Of a stretch of 64,000 bases of DNA, positions 16,241 through 25,406 are shown piece after piece. The notes beneath the pieces were generated by a model that was not told the DNA's origin, did not search any database, and worked only from the letters and a program-made list of their open reading frames with translations. The position numbers and the translations under genes were made by a program. This DNA is from FW021-bin31 sp964478125 (GTDB taxonomy: Bacteria > Bacteroidota > Bacteroidia > Chitinophagales > Chitinophagaceae): NCBI GenBank assembly GCA_964478125.1, contig CAYZGR010000001.1:118055-182054 (forward strand), read 5' to 3'. How positions within the stretch are numbered: the first letter of the stretch is position 1; each line of letters starts with the position of its first letter.

Positions 16241-16522
16241 GTGTTTCTGAATCAATTATGGATTCCCTGTTTTTGGGCAGGCCCTATTTTGGTAAATAAT
16301 ACGCCTGCAATAGCCCAGGAAAGTATTGAACAGAGGTATTTGTTTAAGATCAAAAATGAGGCCTCATTTCCTGAAAGGAATAAGCAGATAAAGAAAGGCC
16401 AAACTTATCCGCCTTCTTATTCCCGGATCGTACCTGTTAAAGAGGAGAAGAAGCAGAATCCCCGCCTGCCCCCAATTGCATACTTCAACGGTGTTTCAAG
16501 CAATGACTGTGTTCCGTTTTAG
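16241..16522 (+). CDS. possible small exported protein, unknown
   Basis: A 93-residue frame from a GTG at 16241, divergent from the LuxR-type gene 15 bases away. A hydrophobic start leads to a possible cleavage site after PAIAQ, followed by a charged, Lys/Pro-rich tail (SFPERNKQIKKGQTYPPSY). Codon use looks ordinary, but I know of no family and the start is weak. It could be chance. Confidence 0.3.
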   Translation: MFLNQLWIPCFWAGPILVNNTPAIAQESIEQRYLFKIKNEASFPERNKQIKKGQTYPPSYSRIVPVKEEKKQNPRLPPIAYFNGVSSNDCVPF

Positions 16523-16831
16523 AAAAGATAAAGATCCATGGCATAAGTCCAACGAAAAGGACGAGGCCAAAAATAAATCCGTAATCGAATCTTTCTTTCT
16601 CATATCATTTTATGTTTTGATTAAACGATATGCAAAATACTTGTGGCGGGATCTCCATCCGGGCCTTCAAGGGTAGAACGAGGGTGGAACGGGGGAAATA
16701 ATCTCCCTTTATTTAGGGAATATTCCCTGACGGCCGCGGTCAGTATGGTCTAATAAGGAGGATCTCATTCGCTCTGAATGATGCCATGATAATGTAGCGG
16801 CGCGAGTTCAAAGCGATCTTTGCTCTTATCC
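16523..16831. other. intergenic region with two adjacent dyads
   Basis: No convincing gene. AGGGAATATTCCCT (16715-16728) is a perfect 14-bp palindrome. CTGAC-GGCCGCG-GTCAG (16727-16743) follows with a 2-base overlap. No T-run follows, so these are not intrinsic terminators; they could be protein-binding sites. Confidence 0.35.
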
Positions 16832-17488
16832 TTAATTCCCGACCACTGTTTTTTTCTTATATATCATTTTCATGATAACAGGCGCTGTTACGATCAGCAC
16901 CAGTGCGATGATAATATATTCCAGGTTATCTTTTACCCATGCATTCTCCCCTAAAACAAAACCAAGAGAAGTGATGCTAACCACCCATATGACTGCCCCT
17001 AAAATATTATAGAAGCTGAACTTTCTGAAGTCCATCTCCACCATCCCGCCAATGAGGGGGGCGAAAGTCCGGACAACCGGTAGGAAACGGGAAATAATAA
17101 TGGCAAACCGTCCTCTTTTTTTATAAAATGCATTTGCCTCATCGATATATTTCTTTTTGAAGATCCAGCTGTCTTTCTTTCGATGGATCACTATCCCGAA
17201 CTTGGCTCCAAGCCAATACCCAAGGGTATAACCCAAGGCTGTGGCCGCGATAAAGAGCAGCATCCAGAAGGAGAGGTTTAGAAGGTCTCCGCTGAAAGGA
17301 TAAGGGGTTTCGTTTGCTGCGGCTATAACCATCCCGGAGACAAACAACAGGGGATCTCCGGGTAAAAAGAAGCCAAAGAAAATACCCACTTCAATAAAAA
17401 GAATGAGGAGTACCAGATACAACCCCCCGTTTTTCATGATCCAGTCGGGGTCCAGGAGGTTTTGAAAGGATTCAAATAGTGCTTCCAT
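16832..17488 (-). CDS. DedA family membrane protein
   Basis: A 218-residue polytopic inner-membrane protein from the ATG at 17486-17488; an in-frame TTG at 17504-17506 would add six residues and is less likely. DedA/SNARE-associated family features are the re-entrant VGIFFGFFLPGDPLLFVSGMV segment near residue 30 and ISRFLPVVRTFAPLIGGMVEM near residue 135, with its conserved Arg and Pro. DedA proteins flip undecaprenyl phosphate or phospholipids in characterised cases; which lipid applies here is unknown. It is monocistronic. Confidence 0.9.
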   Translation of the reverse strand: MEALFESFQNLLDPDWIMKNGGLYLVLLILFIEVGIFFGFFLPGDPLLFVSGMVIAAANETPYPFSGDLLNLSFWMLLFIAATALGYTLGYWLGAKFGIVIHRKKDSWIFKKKYIDEANAFYKKRGRFAIIISRFLPVVRTFAPLIGGMVEMDFRKFSFYNILGAVIWVVSITSLGFVLGENAWVKDNLEYIIIALVLIVTAPVIMKMIYKKKTVVGN

Positions 17489-17755
17489 TTGCAAAAATTT
17501 GAGCAAAATTACTCCTGGGGAACCATATTATCTTTGTTTTATTCTTAAATTTATCATAATATTCACATAGGGGGTATCCCGCTACCCCGGAATACGTCCG
17601 TCATGTTGCCCATTCCTCTCTATTTGACCGAAGTATCTTCTTCCATGCTGTATTTGGGGTATGTCTGGCTATCGGCTATATCCGTTTCTCCTGATTTCCC
17701 GGCAGAAGCGGTCGGCAGTACTTCCGCTGTAAGGGTGCGTCATTCAATCCGGGGC

Positions 17756-18571
17756 TTATCCAAAAGCGGTGCTCACGGATCCGCCATCAACACGGTAGTT
17801 GCTGCCCGTAACATAACTCGCCTTTTCAGAACATAAAAAAGCGATCACTGCTGCCACTTCTTCGCTTTTACCCCGGCGATCCACTACAATATGAGGCCGT
17901 TTATTTCTTAAAAACCATTGAATGGCTTCTGCTTTGGAGATGTGTTTCTCTGCAGCGAGTTCCTCCATCATCTCGTCCGTCATGGGGGTGGCAATAAAGG
18001 CCGGTGAAACACAATTGATCATCACGCCGGAAGGGGAATAGGCCCTGGATAAACTTTTTGTCAGATTTATAATGGCTGCCTTACAAGCGTTATACGGGGC
18101 ATCCACTTCATACGGCTGCAAAGCATTTTCCGAGCTGATAAGTACGATTCGCCCCCAGCCGTTTGTTTTCATTTTGGGAATAAACGCCCTGCACACCCGT
18201 ACTGCCGCCATTAAATCAGTATCTATGGTTTGTAGCCAGTCTTCATCATTCAGCGTTAAGAAATCTCCTGATGCCCCATGTATGCCGGCGCTGTTTACCA
18301 ATATATCCGCTCCTCCGAATTCTTCTGTTACGCGGGTATTTAATTTTTGTACCTCTTCATTCTTGGTCAGGTCTGCCTGTATCGCTTTCACGATGTTGTT
18401 TCCAGTGCTACTTTCTTTTACCATTCCGGCCGCTTGTTCCAGTCTTTCAGACATTTTGCCATTCAAGATAACATTTGCGCCTTCACGGGCTAAGGCCTTT
18501 GCCGTAGCCAGCCCGATACCGGAAGCGCCCCCGGTTATCACCGCTGTACGACCTGCTATCGATAATTCCAT
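17756..18571 (-). CDS. short-chain dehydrogenase/reductase (SDR)
   Basis: A 271-residue classical SDR. The cofactor site TGGASGIGLATA is at residues 13-24, and NSAGIHG matches the NNAG-type strand. The catalytic triad is Ser in LISSEN plus Tyr and Lys in YNACKAA. PAFIATPMTDEM and YVTGSNYRVDGG are the late SDR blocks. An Asn at the end of the second strand (VILNGK) suggests either cofactor is possible. The substrate is unknown. A 6-bp inverted repeat, CTACAT with ATGTAG at 18589-18606, sits 18 bases upstream of the ATG and could be an operator. Confidence 0.9.
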   Translation of the reverse strand: MELSIAGRTAVITGGASGIGLATAKALAREGANVILNGKMSERLEQAAGMVKESSTGNNIVKAIQADLTKNEEVQKLNTRVTEEFGGADILVNSAGIHGASGDFLTLNDEDWLQTIDTDLMAAVRVCRAFIPKMKTNGWGRIVLISSENALQPYEVDAPYNACKAAIINLTKSLSRAYSPSGVMINCVSPAFIATPMTDEMMEELAAEKHISKAEAIQWFLRNKRPHIVVDRRGKSEEVAAVIAFLCSEKASYVTGSNYRVDGGSVSTAFG

Positions 18572-19127
18572 AAGATCCTTTTATCTATCTACATATTTGC
18601 ATGTAGAATTGTTTTAATGGAGTACCCGGACCCGGAACGCTTCGCCTGTCATAAATTTTTTTGACGCGATATATATTTCCTGTCCTTGCCCTTGTACGAT
18701 ACCAACTGTTGCCGACTGTCGAATATTACAGAGACACTGGTAGGATCGGTAAATAAAGTAAGATAAAGGGGCTCCATTCGATAATCTCTCTAGGTATGTT
18801 TCAATTCTGATTTTTCGAATGGGCACTCACAACTAAGATAAAAAGAACTTTATTTATTTCAAACTTTTTTATACGTCAGGCTGTCCTGCTCGGTTATACC
18901 TTAGGATAAGAGACCTTTCGCCAGAGGACAAGACTTAAGATCGTAATTTGTAGTCTCATATATTACCTGCCAGTCACGAATGATATGAGTAAAAAAGCTC
19001 CGGCAAATGAGCTGCTTGTCCATTGCTGCTTGTACGCATGAGGGCCATGTAATAAAAGGTGTAATAACCAAAAAGCATTCAGCAGGCCGGAACGGATTGA
19101 CGGCAAACCGTATTTTGTAATTCCTTA
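18572..19127. other. gene-poor interval, no convincing gene
   Basis: About 550 bases without a supported gene. A 70-codon minus-strand frame at 18614-18826 contains VGIVQGQGQEIYIASKKFMTGEAFRVRVLH, which reads somewhat like protein, but the start is weak and no family is recognised. It may be a remnant. Otherwise nothing is seen. Confidence 0.3.
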
Positions 19128-19762
19128 TTAACAGACGCCTTTCGGGTATCCAGTCTGTTCTGCATAGCTATTCTCTATCTGGATTTTTAGTTCACTGTAA
19201 TTTACCGCTTCAGTTAGTTTTCGTAAAGAATGGAGTGTTATGGAAGTTTGGCTTCTTGTATAATGGTTTAATTTGTAAGTCGGCAGAACATAAAAATCCC
19301 ATTGTTCTAATCTTAATGGATCAATAATTTCTTGGTTCTTCGTCTTGAGCAAACAGAAAACATACAAGTCAGCGTGTCTTTTTGCCTCATCCCGGAATAT
19401 TCCGCTGTTTGCATCCCAATATTTTGTTTTTCTGATTGAAAATGAAATAGTTGAATATTTTTTTGGTTCCAACTCTGAATATAAGCGGCAGATTTAATCT
19501 CCATTTTAATTCCATTGTCTGTTGTTATATCAAAGGCATCCCATCCATCACGCAATTTCTTAGGATTCATTTCCATGGCTGTCCCGACGATAAATTCGGC
19601 AAACTTTCCTCTTGTTGTGTTATTCAGGATATCGGAAACACTCCATTGCCAAAATTCAAGTAAAGAATAGCCGACGCTTTTTTTGTTATAAGTCAAATAT
19701 TCGTTTCCAATTTTTGGCGTTGCTTTTATTGCAGCTAAATTCAGTTCGTTATTTTCTTCCAT
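19128..19762 (-). pseudogene. PD-(D/E)XK nuclease-like gene with a frameshift in a poly-A run
   Basis: The first frame (19762 to 19313) gives an intact N-terminal half: FWQWSVSDILNNTTRGKFAEFIV, then WDAFDITTDNGIKMEIKSAAYIQSW. The Asp followed by Glu-Ile-Lys resembles the PD-(D/E)XK nuclease core. Translation leaves the true frame at a run of seven A (forward T run 19458-19464). One extra A would restore YSTISFSIRKTKYWD through HADLYVFCLLKTKNQEI, WDFYVLPTYKLN and SQTSITLHSLRKL to the stop at 19128. The repaired protein is about 210 residues. I recall conserved hypothetical proteins with this WDAxD/KxEIKSAAY/QWxFYVLP pattern, probably restriction or defence related. It could be a sequencing error, a phase-variable gene or a pseudogene. 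Confidence 0.75.
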
Positions 19763-19791
19763 TCGCTTTTTGATTAAAATGCAATTGATTT

Positions 19792-20163
19792 CTATCTTAA
19801 CCGCTCTAATATAATAATTGATAATCCGAGCAGAATTTCCACAATCATAATGAAGTCAAAATAGGTACCAGCGGATCCTGTTTTATACCTTGAATATAAC
19901 CGCCCTAACCCTGAAAAAATAACAATGATCCCGAGAAAATAAGGGATGTATCCGATATTCGAAATATTGAATGCGGCATAGGCAAACAGGAGTCCCGAGC
20001 CAAAATAGATGCCGCTTAAAAACCGCACCAGATTATCCAATACAAGTTGAGGGGGCGTTTCTTTGGGTAAGAAGTGCATTGCTCCTTTGAGCATGATATT
20101 TATTCCTCCAAGGAAACAGATGAGTGCGACGAGACCCAATACAATTCCGAGTGCTAATGTCAT
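19792..20163 (-). CDS. DUF4345 family membrane protein
   Basis: A 123-residue protein with four predicted membrane helices. Family-like features are the LVRFLSGIYFGSGLLFAYAAF helix, where an Arg-Phe-x-x-Gly-Ile-Tyr pattern is typical, and IVIFSGLGRLYSRYKTG in the third helix and loop. The function is unknown. It lies 25 bases downstream of the HXXEE gene on the same strand, so the two probably form an operon. Confidence 0.7.
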   Translation of the reverse strand: MTLALGIVLGLVALICFLGGINIMLKGAMHFLPKETPPQLVLDNLVRFLSGIYFGSGLLFAYAAFNISNIGYIPYFLGIIVIFSGLGRLYSRYKTGSAGTYFDFIMIVEILLGLSIIILERLR

Positions 20164-20188
20164 GATCTTTTTTTAGATTTTTATCAAT

Positions 20189-20821
20189 TTAATTCTTTCG
20201 GTCGCGGGATAACAACTGCCTGTTTTGGAATATGAAGGCCGTTTTTTTGTCTGCAAGCCAGGTTATAAGTTTAAATACCGCGATAATGTTAATTAATATT
20301 CCCAATGGGATACCTATTAAATAGTCTGTTGGAGTGGCTAAAGCTTCATCGTGAATGACCTTAAAGAAGAAGAAGACACAAGGGGCAAAGAACAGCCAGC
20401 TTGTTGCCAAACCTGCATTGTAAATGGTTTTCCCTTTGAGGTTAAAGATAAAGGTATGTGCTATTATATTGCCCAGCGAGATCAGGATGGTGGCCATCCC
20501 AAGCCAGATAAACCGATCCCCGGTCAGGGCCGCGAGCAAATAGAGCGACCAGCCAATCCATACATTGATGATAAGCGAGGTATTGCTGTTCAGCGGATAC
20601 CTATCCGGTAAATTACTATTGAACATGACCCTGTTAATCATTCCCGGAAAAGTACCCGCTACCCGGTATTCTTCCATTTGGTGAAAGAAAAGGGAAATGA
20701 GACTAAACCACATCAAGGCCTGGTAGTCGGACATTTCAGGCAGAGAAGGGAACACTATTCCGAGCGTAATTACACCTAAAATTCCGCCCATGTCATACCA
20801 GTGATTGCGTAAAAAATGCAC
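20189..20821 (-). CDS. HXXEE domain membrane protein
   Basis: A 210-residue polytopic membrane protein with about five to six helices. The family-naming motif is visible as HQMEEY near residue 47, followed by a loop with Pro/Gly and a second conserved His in NIIAHTFIFN. The HXXEE motif suggests a membrane-embedded metal-binding or hydrolytic site, but no activity is established. It is the first gene of a probable two-gene unit with the DUF4345 protein. Confidence 0.75.
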   Translation of the reverse strand: MHFLRNHWYDMGGILGVITLGIVFPSLPEMSDYQALMWFSLISLFFHQMEEYRVAGTFPGMINRVMFNSNLPDRYPLNSNTSLIINVWIGWSLYLLAALTGDRFIWLGMATILISLGNIIAHTFIFNLKGKTIYNAGLATSWLFFAPCVFFFFKVIHDEALATPTDYLIGIPLGILINIIAVFKLITWLADKKTAFIFQNRQLLSRDRKN

Positions 20822-21837
20822 TTTATTCTAAATTATGTAAATGGCTGTATGCTCTTGAAGAAATAACCTGCAATGTATCAATGTGTACTGTCGTGCGCAC
20901 TAAGATATTCGTATGGGTTCATTCATTTTTCATCAATCGCGTACTTTTAATAGGTTCGTATTAAGGTATATCCGCTTCAGGGGGATGAATAGGTATTTAC
21001 CCCCTTGGAATGCCAGGATCCCGGAGGTCCGTTATCCCCGAAATGTATTGTTGAACATTTGTAAAAGCCCGGGAGGGTGCGGGAAAAATAAAATGTATTC
21101 ATTTTCAATATTTTAGGCATAAAGATAGGTTTTTAAGCCCCCTAAAATAAGTCCGCTTTTTCATTTCTGCAAGTTTTTTTTGAATAAGCGATCACCCGGC
21201 ACAAGGGCGGGATTGTTTTGAATCTATCGGTGGATGTTTTGAGCGGATTTTCATTGCGGATAATGGGGTCATAGGAATGGGGCGGTCCGGTAAAGCCGGC
21301 ATCTATTTTCCGGACATTCAGAGGCACAATTGCCCACAATAATTGTCGACCCGCCCGATACGCATATTAGAGATTAGAGAGCGGTTCCGCTTTCTCAACT
21401 ATCTTCTATTATTTTACGAAGGGTCTTATATATGGATGGCATAAAAAGCAAATACAGGCAGTTCAAAAAAGATAACAGACAAAAGGAGAGCTTGGTATTT
21501 GACGTAAACCACCCCGTTTATTTTATCTTTTAACATGAAGGAGAATCCACCATAAAAAGCAATGTTACTAAGGATATAGTAAGACCGTTTAAAACTTTTA
21601 TATTTCATAATTACCAGGCTTATCTATAAGATAATAATAGCCTGGGTACAATTTATTTCCAAAGGGATCTGGGGATTGATTAAAAAAAGTAAAAATCTAT
21701 ACAGCATTCTATGCTTTCCCGATATTGTATTGAACCCATTAACAGATGCAAAAAGAGCCACAGGAAACACGAAAGAGCTTTCTATGAAGCGCTGCGTCTC
21801 TGTGACTCTTTTAATAAAAGAGGATTTTACTGGTTTA
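20822..21837. other. one-kilobase interval without a supported gene
   Basis: Only short frames occur here, for example 21142-21339, 21426-21608 and 21624-21845 on the minus strand. None has a recognisable motif. The 21426-21608 frame is hydrophobic (60 residues) and could be a chance membrane-like peptide. No RNA gene, terminator or repeat was recognised with confidence. Confidence 0.4.
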
Positions 21838-22197
21838 TCAGGCATCCTGTAAAACAGAAGCGGAAGCTTCGCTGAAAAGCCTTATCTCATTTATTACAAC
21901 TTCTGTAATGTATTTCTTTACTCCTTCCTTGTTCACATAGTTACGGTTAGCTAGTTTGCCTTCAACAGATATTTCCCGGCCTTTATGCAGGTATTTTTCG
22001 GCAAATTCTGCTTTTGGCCCCCAGGCGACCAGATTGTGCCAGTTGGTATTTTCCACTGTTTCTCCGCTTGGATTTTTGTAACGTTCATTAGTGGCTAATC
22101 TGATCTGGGCCACTTTTTTTCCACTTTCGAGTGTTCTGATTTCAGGATCCTGTCCCAGTCTTCCGATGAGTCTTACGCTGTTGCTGATGTTAAACAT
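21838..22197 (-). CDS. ssb: single-stranded DNA-binding protein (short, no acidic tip)
   Basis: A 119-residue OB-fold SSB. Motifs are NSVRLIGRLGQDPEIRTLESGKKVAQIRLATNE at the N-terminus, NTNWHNLVAWGPKAEFAEKYLHKGREISVEGKL in the centre, and the final strand ITEVVINEIRLF. It ends ASASVLQDA and lacks the acidic, Pro-Phe-ended tail that canonical SSBs use to recruit partner proteins. This marks it as an accessory paralogue of the type often seen on mobile DNA or in Bacteroidota recombination genes. A -7 promoter element and an unusual palindrome/tandem repeat lie upstream. Confidence 0.9.
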   Translation of the reverse strand: MFNISNSVRLIGRLGQDPEIRTLESGKKVAQIRLATNERYKNPSGETVENTNWHNLVAWGPKAEFAEKYLHKGREISVEGKLANRNYVNKEGVKKYITEVVINEIRLFSEASASVLQDA

Positions 22198-22264
22198 GAT
22201 TCTAAGTTTTAAATGATGAATAATTTGTTTTGCTCTTGCGGTGCACCTCGTAAAAGCGTTGGAA

Positions 22265-22272
22265 CAAAGGTA
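22265..22272 (-). promoter_or_regulatory. -7 promoter element of ssb
   Basis: On the minus strand this reads TACCTTTG, an exact match to TAnnTTTG, and would start transcription about 60 bases before the ssb ATG. Confidence 0.5.
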
Positions 22273-22310
22273 GGTTAGCAGGGATCAGATAGCCGGTAAA
22301 TAAACATTTG

Positions 22311-22340
22311 TATACGTATATAAGCGTTTATAAGCGTTTA
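22311..22340. repeat. 10-bp palindrome next to a tandem 10-bp repeat
   Basis: TATACGTATA (22311-22320) is a perfect palindrome. It is followed without gap by two identical copies of TAAGCGTTTA (22321-22330 and 22331-22340). The block lies about 40 bases upstream of the ssb -7 element and could be a regulator-binding site. The rest of 22341-22659 is AT-rich with no gene. Confidence 0.5.
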
Positions 22341-22659
22341 AAAACGGCTAACTGTTTCTTAATTTATTGATTACCAAATACTTATGATTTTTAGCTTTAT
22401 GGCTCTTTAAATAGCCGTTTGATCCGTTTTTAGTCATTCTTTTGTGATTTATCTAAAAAAGTTTGGTATAATTCAATATATTTATGCGGCAAATGTGCTG
22501 AAGAAGTAATAAATATTTATTTAATAGGATTAGGTATGTGGGGACTTGGAAAGCGGTAGGCAGTTGCAGAAGGCAGTTCCAGGATGGGGAACTTACCTTA
22601 TCTTTAAACCCTACGGATTTTTAAATACCTGGTCCGATATATTTTAAATCACTTGTCAT

Positions 22660-23532
22660 ATGGCTTCATCAATTATTGGTATTGAAATGGGAGGCACTCA
22701 TCTGCGTACTTCGAGGGTGCAAAATGGAAAGGTGGGTAAGATCTATAATTCGAGAATATCCGCTAACGAGTCGTTAGATGTTATTTTAGACGAATTGTTT
22801 GCTTTTACGGATCAGGTAATGGACGCTTCTGTAAAAGCTATAGGGATCGGGGTTCCGGGAATAGTCGATATAAAAAAAGGAATCGTGCATAATGTACAGA
22901 ATATTCCTTCATGGAAGGAAGTGCATTTGAAAAAATATATGGAGGACCGGTATAAGGTGCCTGTGATCGTAAATAATGATGCCAACTGTTTTGCATTGGG
23001 AGAAAAGTATTTCGGCGCAGGACGGCTTTATGAATCTTTCATCGGACTTATAGCGGGTACCGGCCTGGGAGCAGGGGTGGTGCTTAACGGAAGCCTATAC
23101 TCCGGTCCGCATTGCGGCGCGGGAGAGTTTGGTATGGTAGAATATAAGGATAAATATTATGAATATTACGCCAGCGGTCAGTTTTTTAAGAACTGTCATC
23201 AGATATCGGGTGTCACCGTGTATGCAGATGCAGTAAAAGGAGACAAAAAAGCGCTGGCCATTATGGAGGAATACGGGAAGCACTTGGGAAAGGCCATTAA
23301 GATGATCTTATATTGCTATGATGTAGAGTGTGTTATTCTGGGAGGATCCGTTTCCTATGCCTATAAATTTTTTCAAAAGGCCATGTGGGAGCAGATCCGG
23401 ACCTTTGGTTTCCCTGGATCCATACGTGATTTTAAAGTAGAAGTTTCTACGTTGCGGCACAGCGGAGTGCTGGGGGCGGCCGGATTGTACTACGATGCCG
23501 CTTTCTCAAAGATAAAGAAGGGCCGCAAATAG
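22660..23532 (+). CDS. ROK family sugar kinase-like protein
   Basis: A 290-residue ROK/ASKHA protein. The phosphate loop is GIEMGGTHLRTS (the usual Asp is Glu). The catalytic Asp is in VNNDANCFALGE. Phosphate 2 is AGTGLGAGVVLNG, and the adenosine region is VILGGSV. The zinc-binding CxCGxxGCxE signature of most ROK kinases is absent; the region reads GPHCGAGEFGMVEYKDKYYEYY. Substrate is probably a hexose or amino sugar, unproven. The secreted sulfatase starts 63 bases downstream on the same strand, so the pair may handle a sulfated sugar. Confidence 0.85.
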   Translation: MASSIIGIEMGGTHLRTSRVQNGKVGKIYNSRISANESLDVILDELFAFTDQVMDASVKAIGIGVPGIVDIKKGIVHNVQNIPSWKEVHLKKYMEDRYKVPVIVNNDANCFALGEKYFGAGRLYESFIGLIAGTGLGAGVVLNGSLYSGPHCGAGEFGMVEYKDKYYEYYASGQFFKNCHQISGVTVYADAVKGDKKALAIMEEYGKHLGKAIKMILYCYDVECVILGGSVSYAYKFFQKAMWEQIRTFGFPGSIRDFKVEVSTLRHSGVLGAAGLYYDAAFSKIKKGRK

Positions 23533-23595
23533 GCCTTGTCTATTGGGAATGAGGAAATCGAATTTATTCTTGAGAATCCCCTCAAAATCGGACTT

Positions 23596-24993
23596 ATGAA
23601 ACATCGGGTAAGAAGCATACCAATTACTTCATTTTGGTTCTTTGTGCTCTTTTGTCTGTATAACTTCTCCGGGCAAGCACAGCAAAAACCTAATATTGTT
23701 ATTCTCTTTACAGATGATATGGGCTATGCCAACCTCCAGGATTATGGTAACGCCAATATAAGGACGCCGCATATTGATGCGCTTGGGGCATCAGGCATCC
23801 GTTTTACTTCTTATGAGGCAGCCCCTTGGTGTGTACCTTCAAGGGCAGAGCTGATGACGGGGATCTATATTCCCCGTATTCAGTTTGGCGGTCCGACGGG
23901 GGCCGGCGGCCATGGGGGCCTTCCTGACAGCATTCTGACCCTGGCCGAGGGCCTGCAGGCGGCGGGTTATGCCACGGGCATGGCCGGCAAATGGCATCTG
24001 GGATATGATCCTAAAAAGTATTTACCTACGAATCAAGGCTTTGATTCCTGGCTGGGTTTACCTTATTCCAATGATTATAAAAGGCCTTATGTGCAGACCG
24101 ATGTACCGCTTGTCATGTATCGCGATACAACCGTGGTGGAATATCCCGTGAATCAGGATTCACTCACCGTAAAATATACCCTGGAAGCAGAGCGATACAT
24201 TCGGGCACATAGCGGTAACAAGCAACCTTTTTTCTTTTATCTGGCCTATAATATGCCGCATCTTCCACTTCACACGACCAAAGAATTTTATGGCAAATCG
24301 GGCGCGGGACTGTATGGAGATGTCATTGAAACCATTGACTGGAGCGTAGGACAGGTACTTAAAACCCTTAAAGAAGAGGGCCTGGCCGATCATACGATTG
24401 TATTTTTTGCCTCCGACAACGGTCCATGGACGAATGCCCCTCCGCGGATGTTCCGTATTCCTAAAAAGCCCGAGGGATCGAATAAAGCCTTGTGGTATCG
24501 GGGTAATAAACCTTGGGATCAGGGATCAAACGGCCCTTTGCGTGGTGCTAAACATACCACCTGGGAAGGGGGTACCCGCGTGTCTGCCATGATTCGATGG
24601 CCCGGACATATCCCGCCGGGGCAAGTCTCGAGTGATCTGGTGACGAACCTGGATATTTTCAGGACTTTTTTGGACATCGGAGGAGGGAAGCGTCCCGGTT
24701 ATCTCCTTGACGGATATGATATGATGCCCTTTTTTACAGGTAAAACCGATCGGGCTCCCCGCAATGAATATAATTATTTTACCCACGGTAAATTTGAAGG
24801 TATACGGGTGGGCAAGTGGAAATTGAGGATTAGTGACAAAAATGAAAAAGAACTATTCAACCTTCAGGTGGATGTTTCTGAAAAATATAATGTTGCAGAA
24901 AGCCACCCTGATGTGGTTGAAAAATTGTTGTCCAAAATGAAGTCCGTTGAACAGGAGATGGGATTCAAAAATTTTCAATACCCTTCTTTTTAA
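23596..24993 (+). CDS. secreted sulfatase (S1 family)
   Basis: A 465-residue sulfatase from the ATG at 23596; the frame is open from 23536 but only this start gives a signal peptide (SFWFFVLFCLYNFSGQAQQ). Metal ligands are in PNIVILFTDDMGYANL. The formylglycine signature is WCVPSRAELMTG with Cys at residue 79, followed by GKWHLGYD and ASDNGPW. All core residues look intact. It should act in the periplasm or at the surface and needs an anaerobic or FGE maturase, which is not in the window. The substrate cannot be inferred; it is probably co-transcribed with the ROK gene. Confidence 0.92.
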   Translation: MKHRVRSIPITSFWFFVLFCLYNFSGQAQQKPNIVILFTDDMGYANLQDYGNANIRTPHIDALGASGIRFTSYEAAPWCVPSRAELMTGIYIPRIQFGGPTGAGGHGGLPDSILTLAEGLQAAGYATGMAGKWHLGYDPKKYLPTNQGFDSWLGLPYSNDYKRPYVQTDVPLVMYRDTTVVEYPVNQDSLTVKYTLEAERYIRAHSGNKQPFFFYLAYNMPHLPLHTTKEFYGKSGAGLYGDVIETIDWSVGQVLKTLKEEGLADHTIVFFASDNGPWTNAPPRMFRIPKKPEGSNKALWYRGNKPWDQGSNGPLRGAKHTTWEGGTRVSAMIRWPGHIPPGQVSSDLVTNLDIFRTFLDIGGGKRPGYLLDGYDMMPFFTGKTDRAPRNEYNYFTHGKFEGIRVGKWKLRISDKNEKELFNLQVDVSEKYNVAESHPDVVEKLLSKMKSVEQEMGFKNFQYPSF

Positions 24994-25406
24994 AAAAGGT
25001 TGTGATTTTTCAGGATGGGATAAGATGGATGCGGGCGATTGATCTCTGCATCTCATCAAAACCAGGTTCAAATTATGATTATTGGGGATGAAGGGCGTAA
25101 AAAGCCATGAAAATCAGCCTTTCGATTACGGTTTTGGCAAGTGCCGGTAATTCATGTATTCTTTAACTTCCGGTTTCTTCGCTATGATGTTGGGATTCCT
25201 TTTTAGACGGCTCCGGGCAATCAGGAAGTAGCGTCATAATGCTTCTCCGAACTTTTATTTCGGATAACAGTTATAAAAGATACCATTTTGTCTGATTTTA
25301 ATACGCCCAGACTATTTTTTGTGCCTGTACAAGGGTATTGTTTTGATACAATCAGGCTTGTTAGGGTTTATTAGAAATAGATTTTCACTTTTCAAAATTG
25401 AAGGCT
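24994..25406. other. intergenic region with a short coding remnant
   Basis: About 400 bases without an intact gene. On the minus strand, 25233 to 25126 is an open stretch of 36 codons ending in TAA that reads YFLIARSRLKRNPNI and then KKPEVKEYMNYRHLPKP. It is preceded by an in-frame TGA and has no start. It looks like the end of a decayed gene of unknown family. Confidence 0.35.

Noticed and set aside
21624..21845. 73-codon frame overlapping the end of ssb
   Set aside because: It has no motif or protein-like pattern; the 8-base overlap with ssb alone is not sufficient support.
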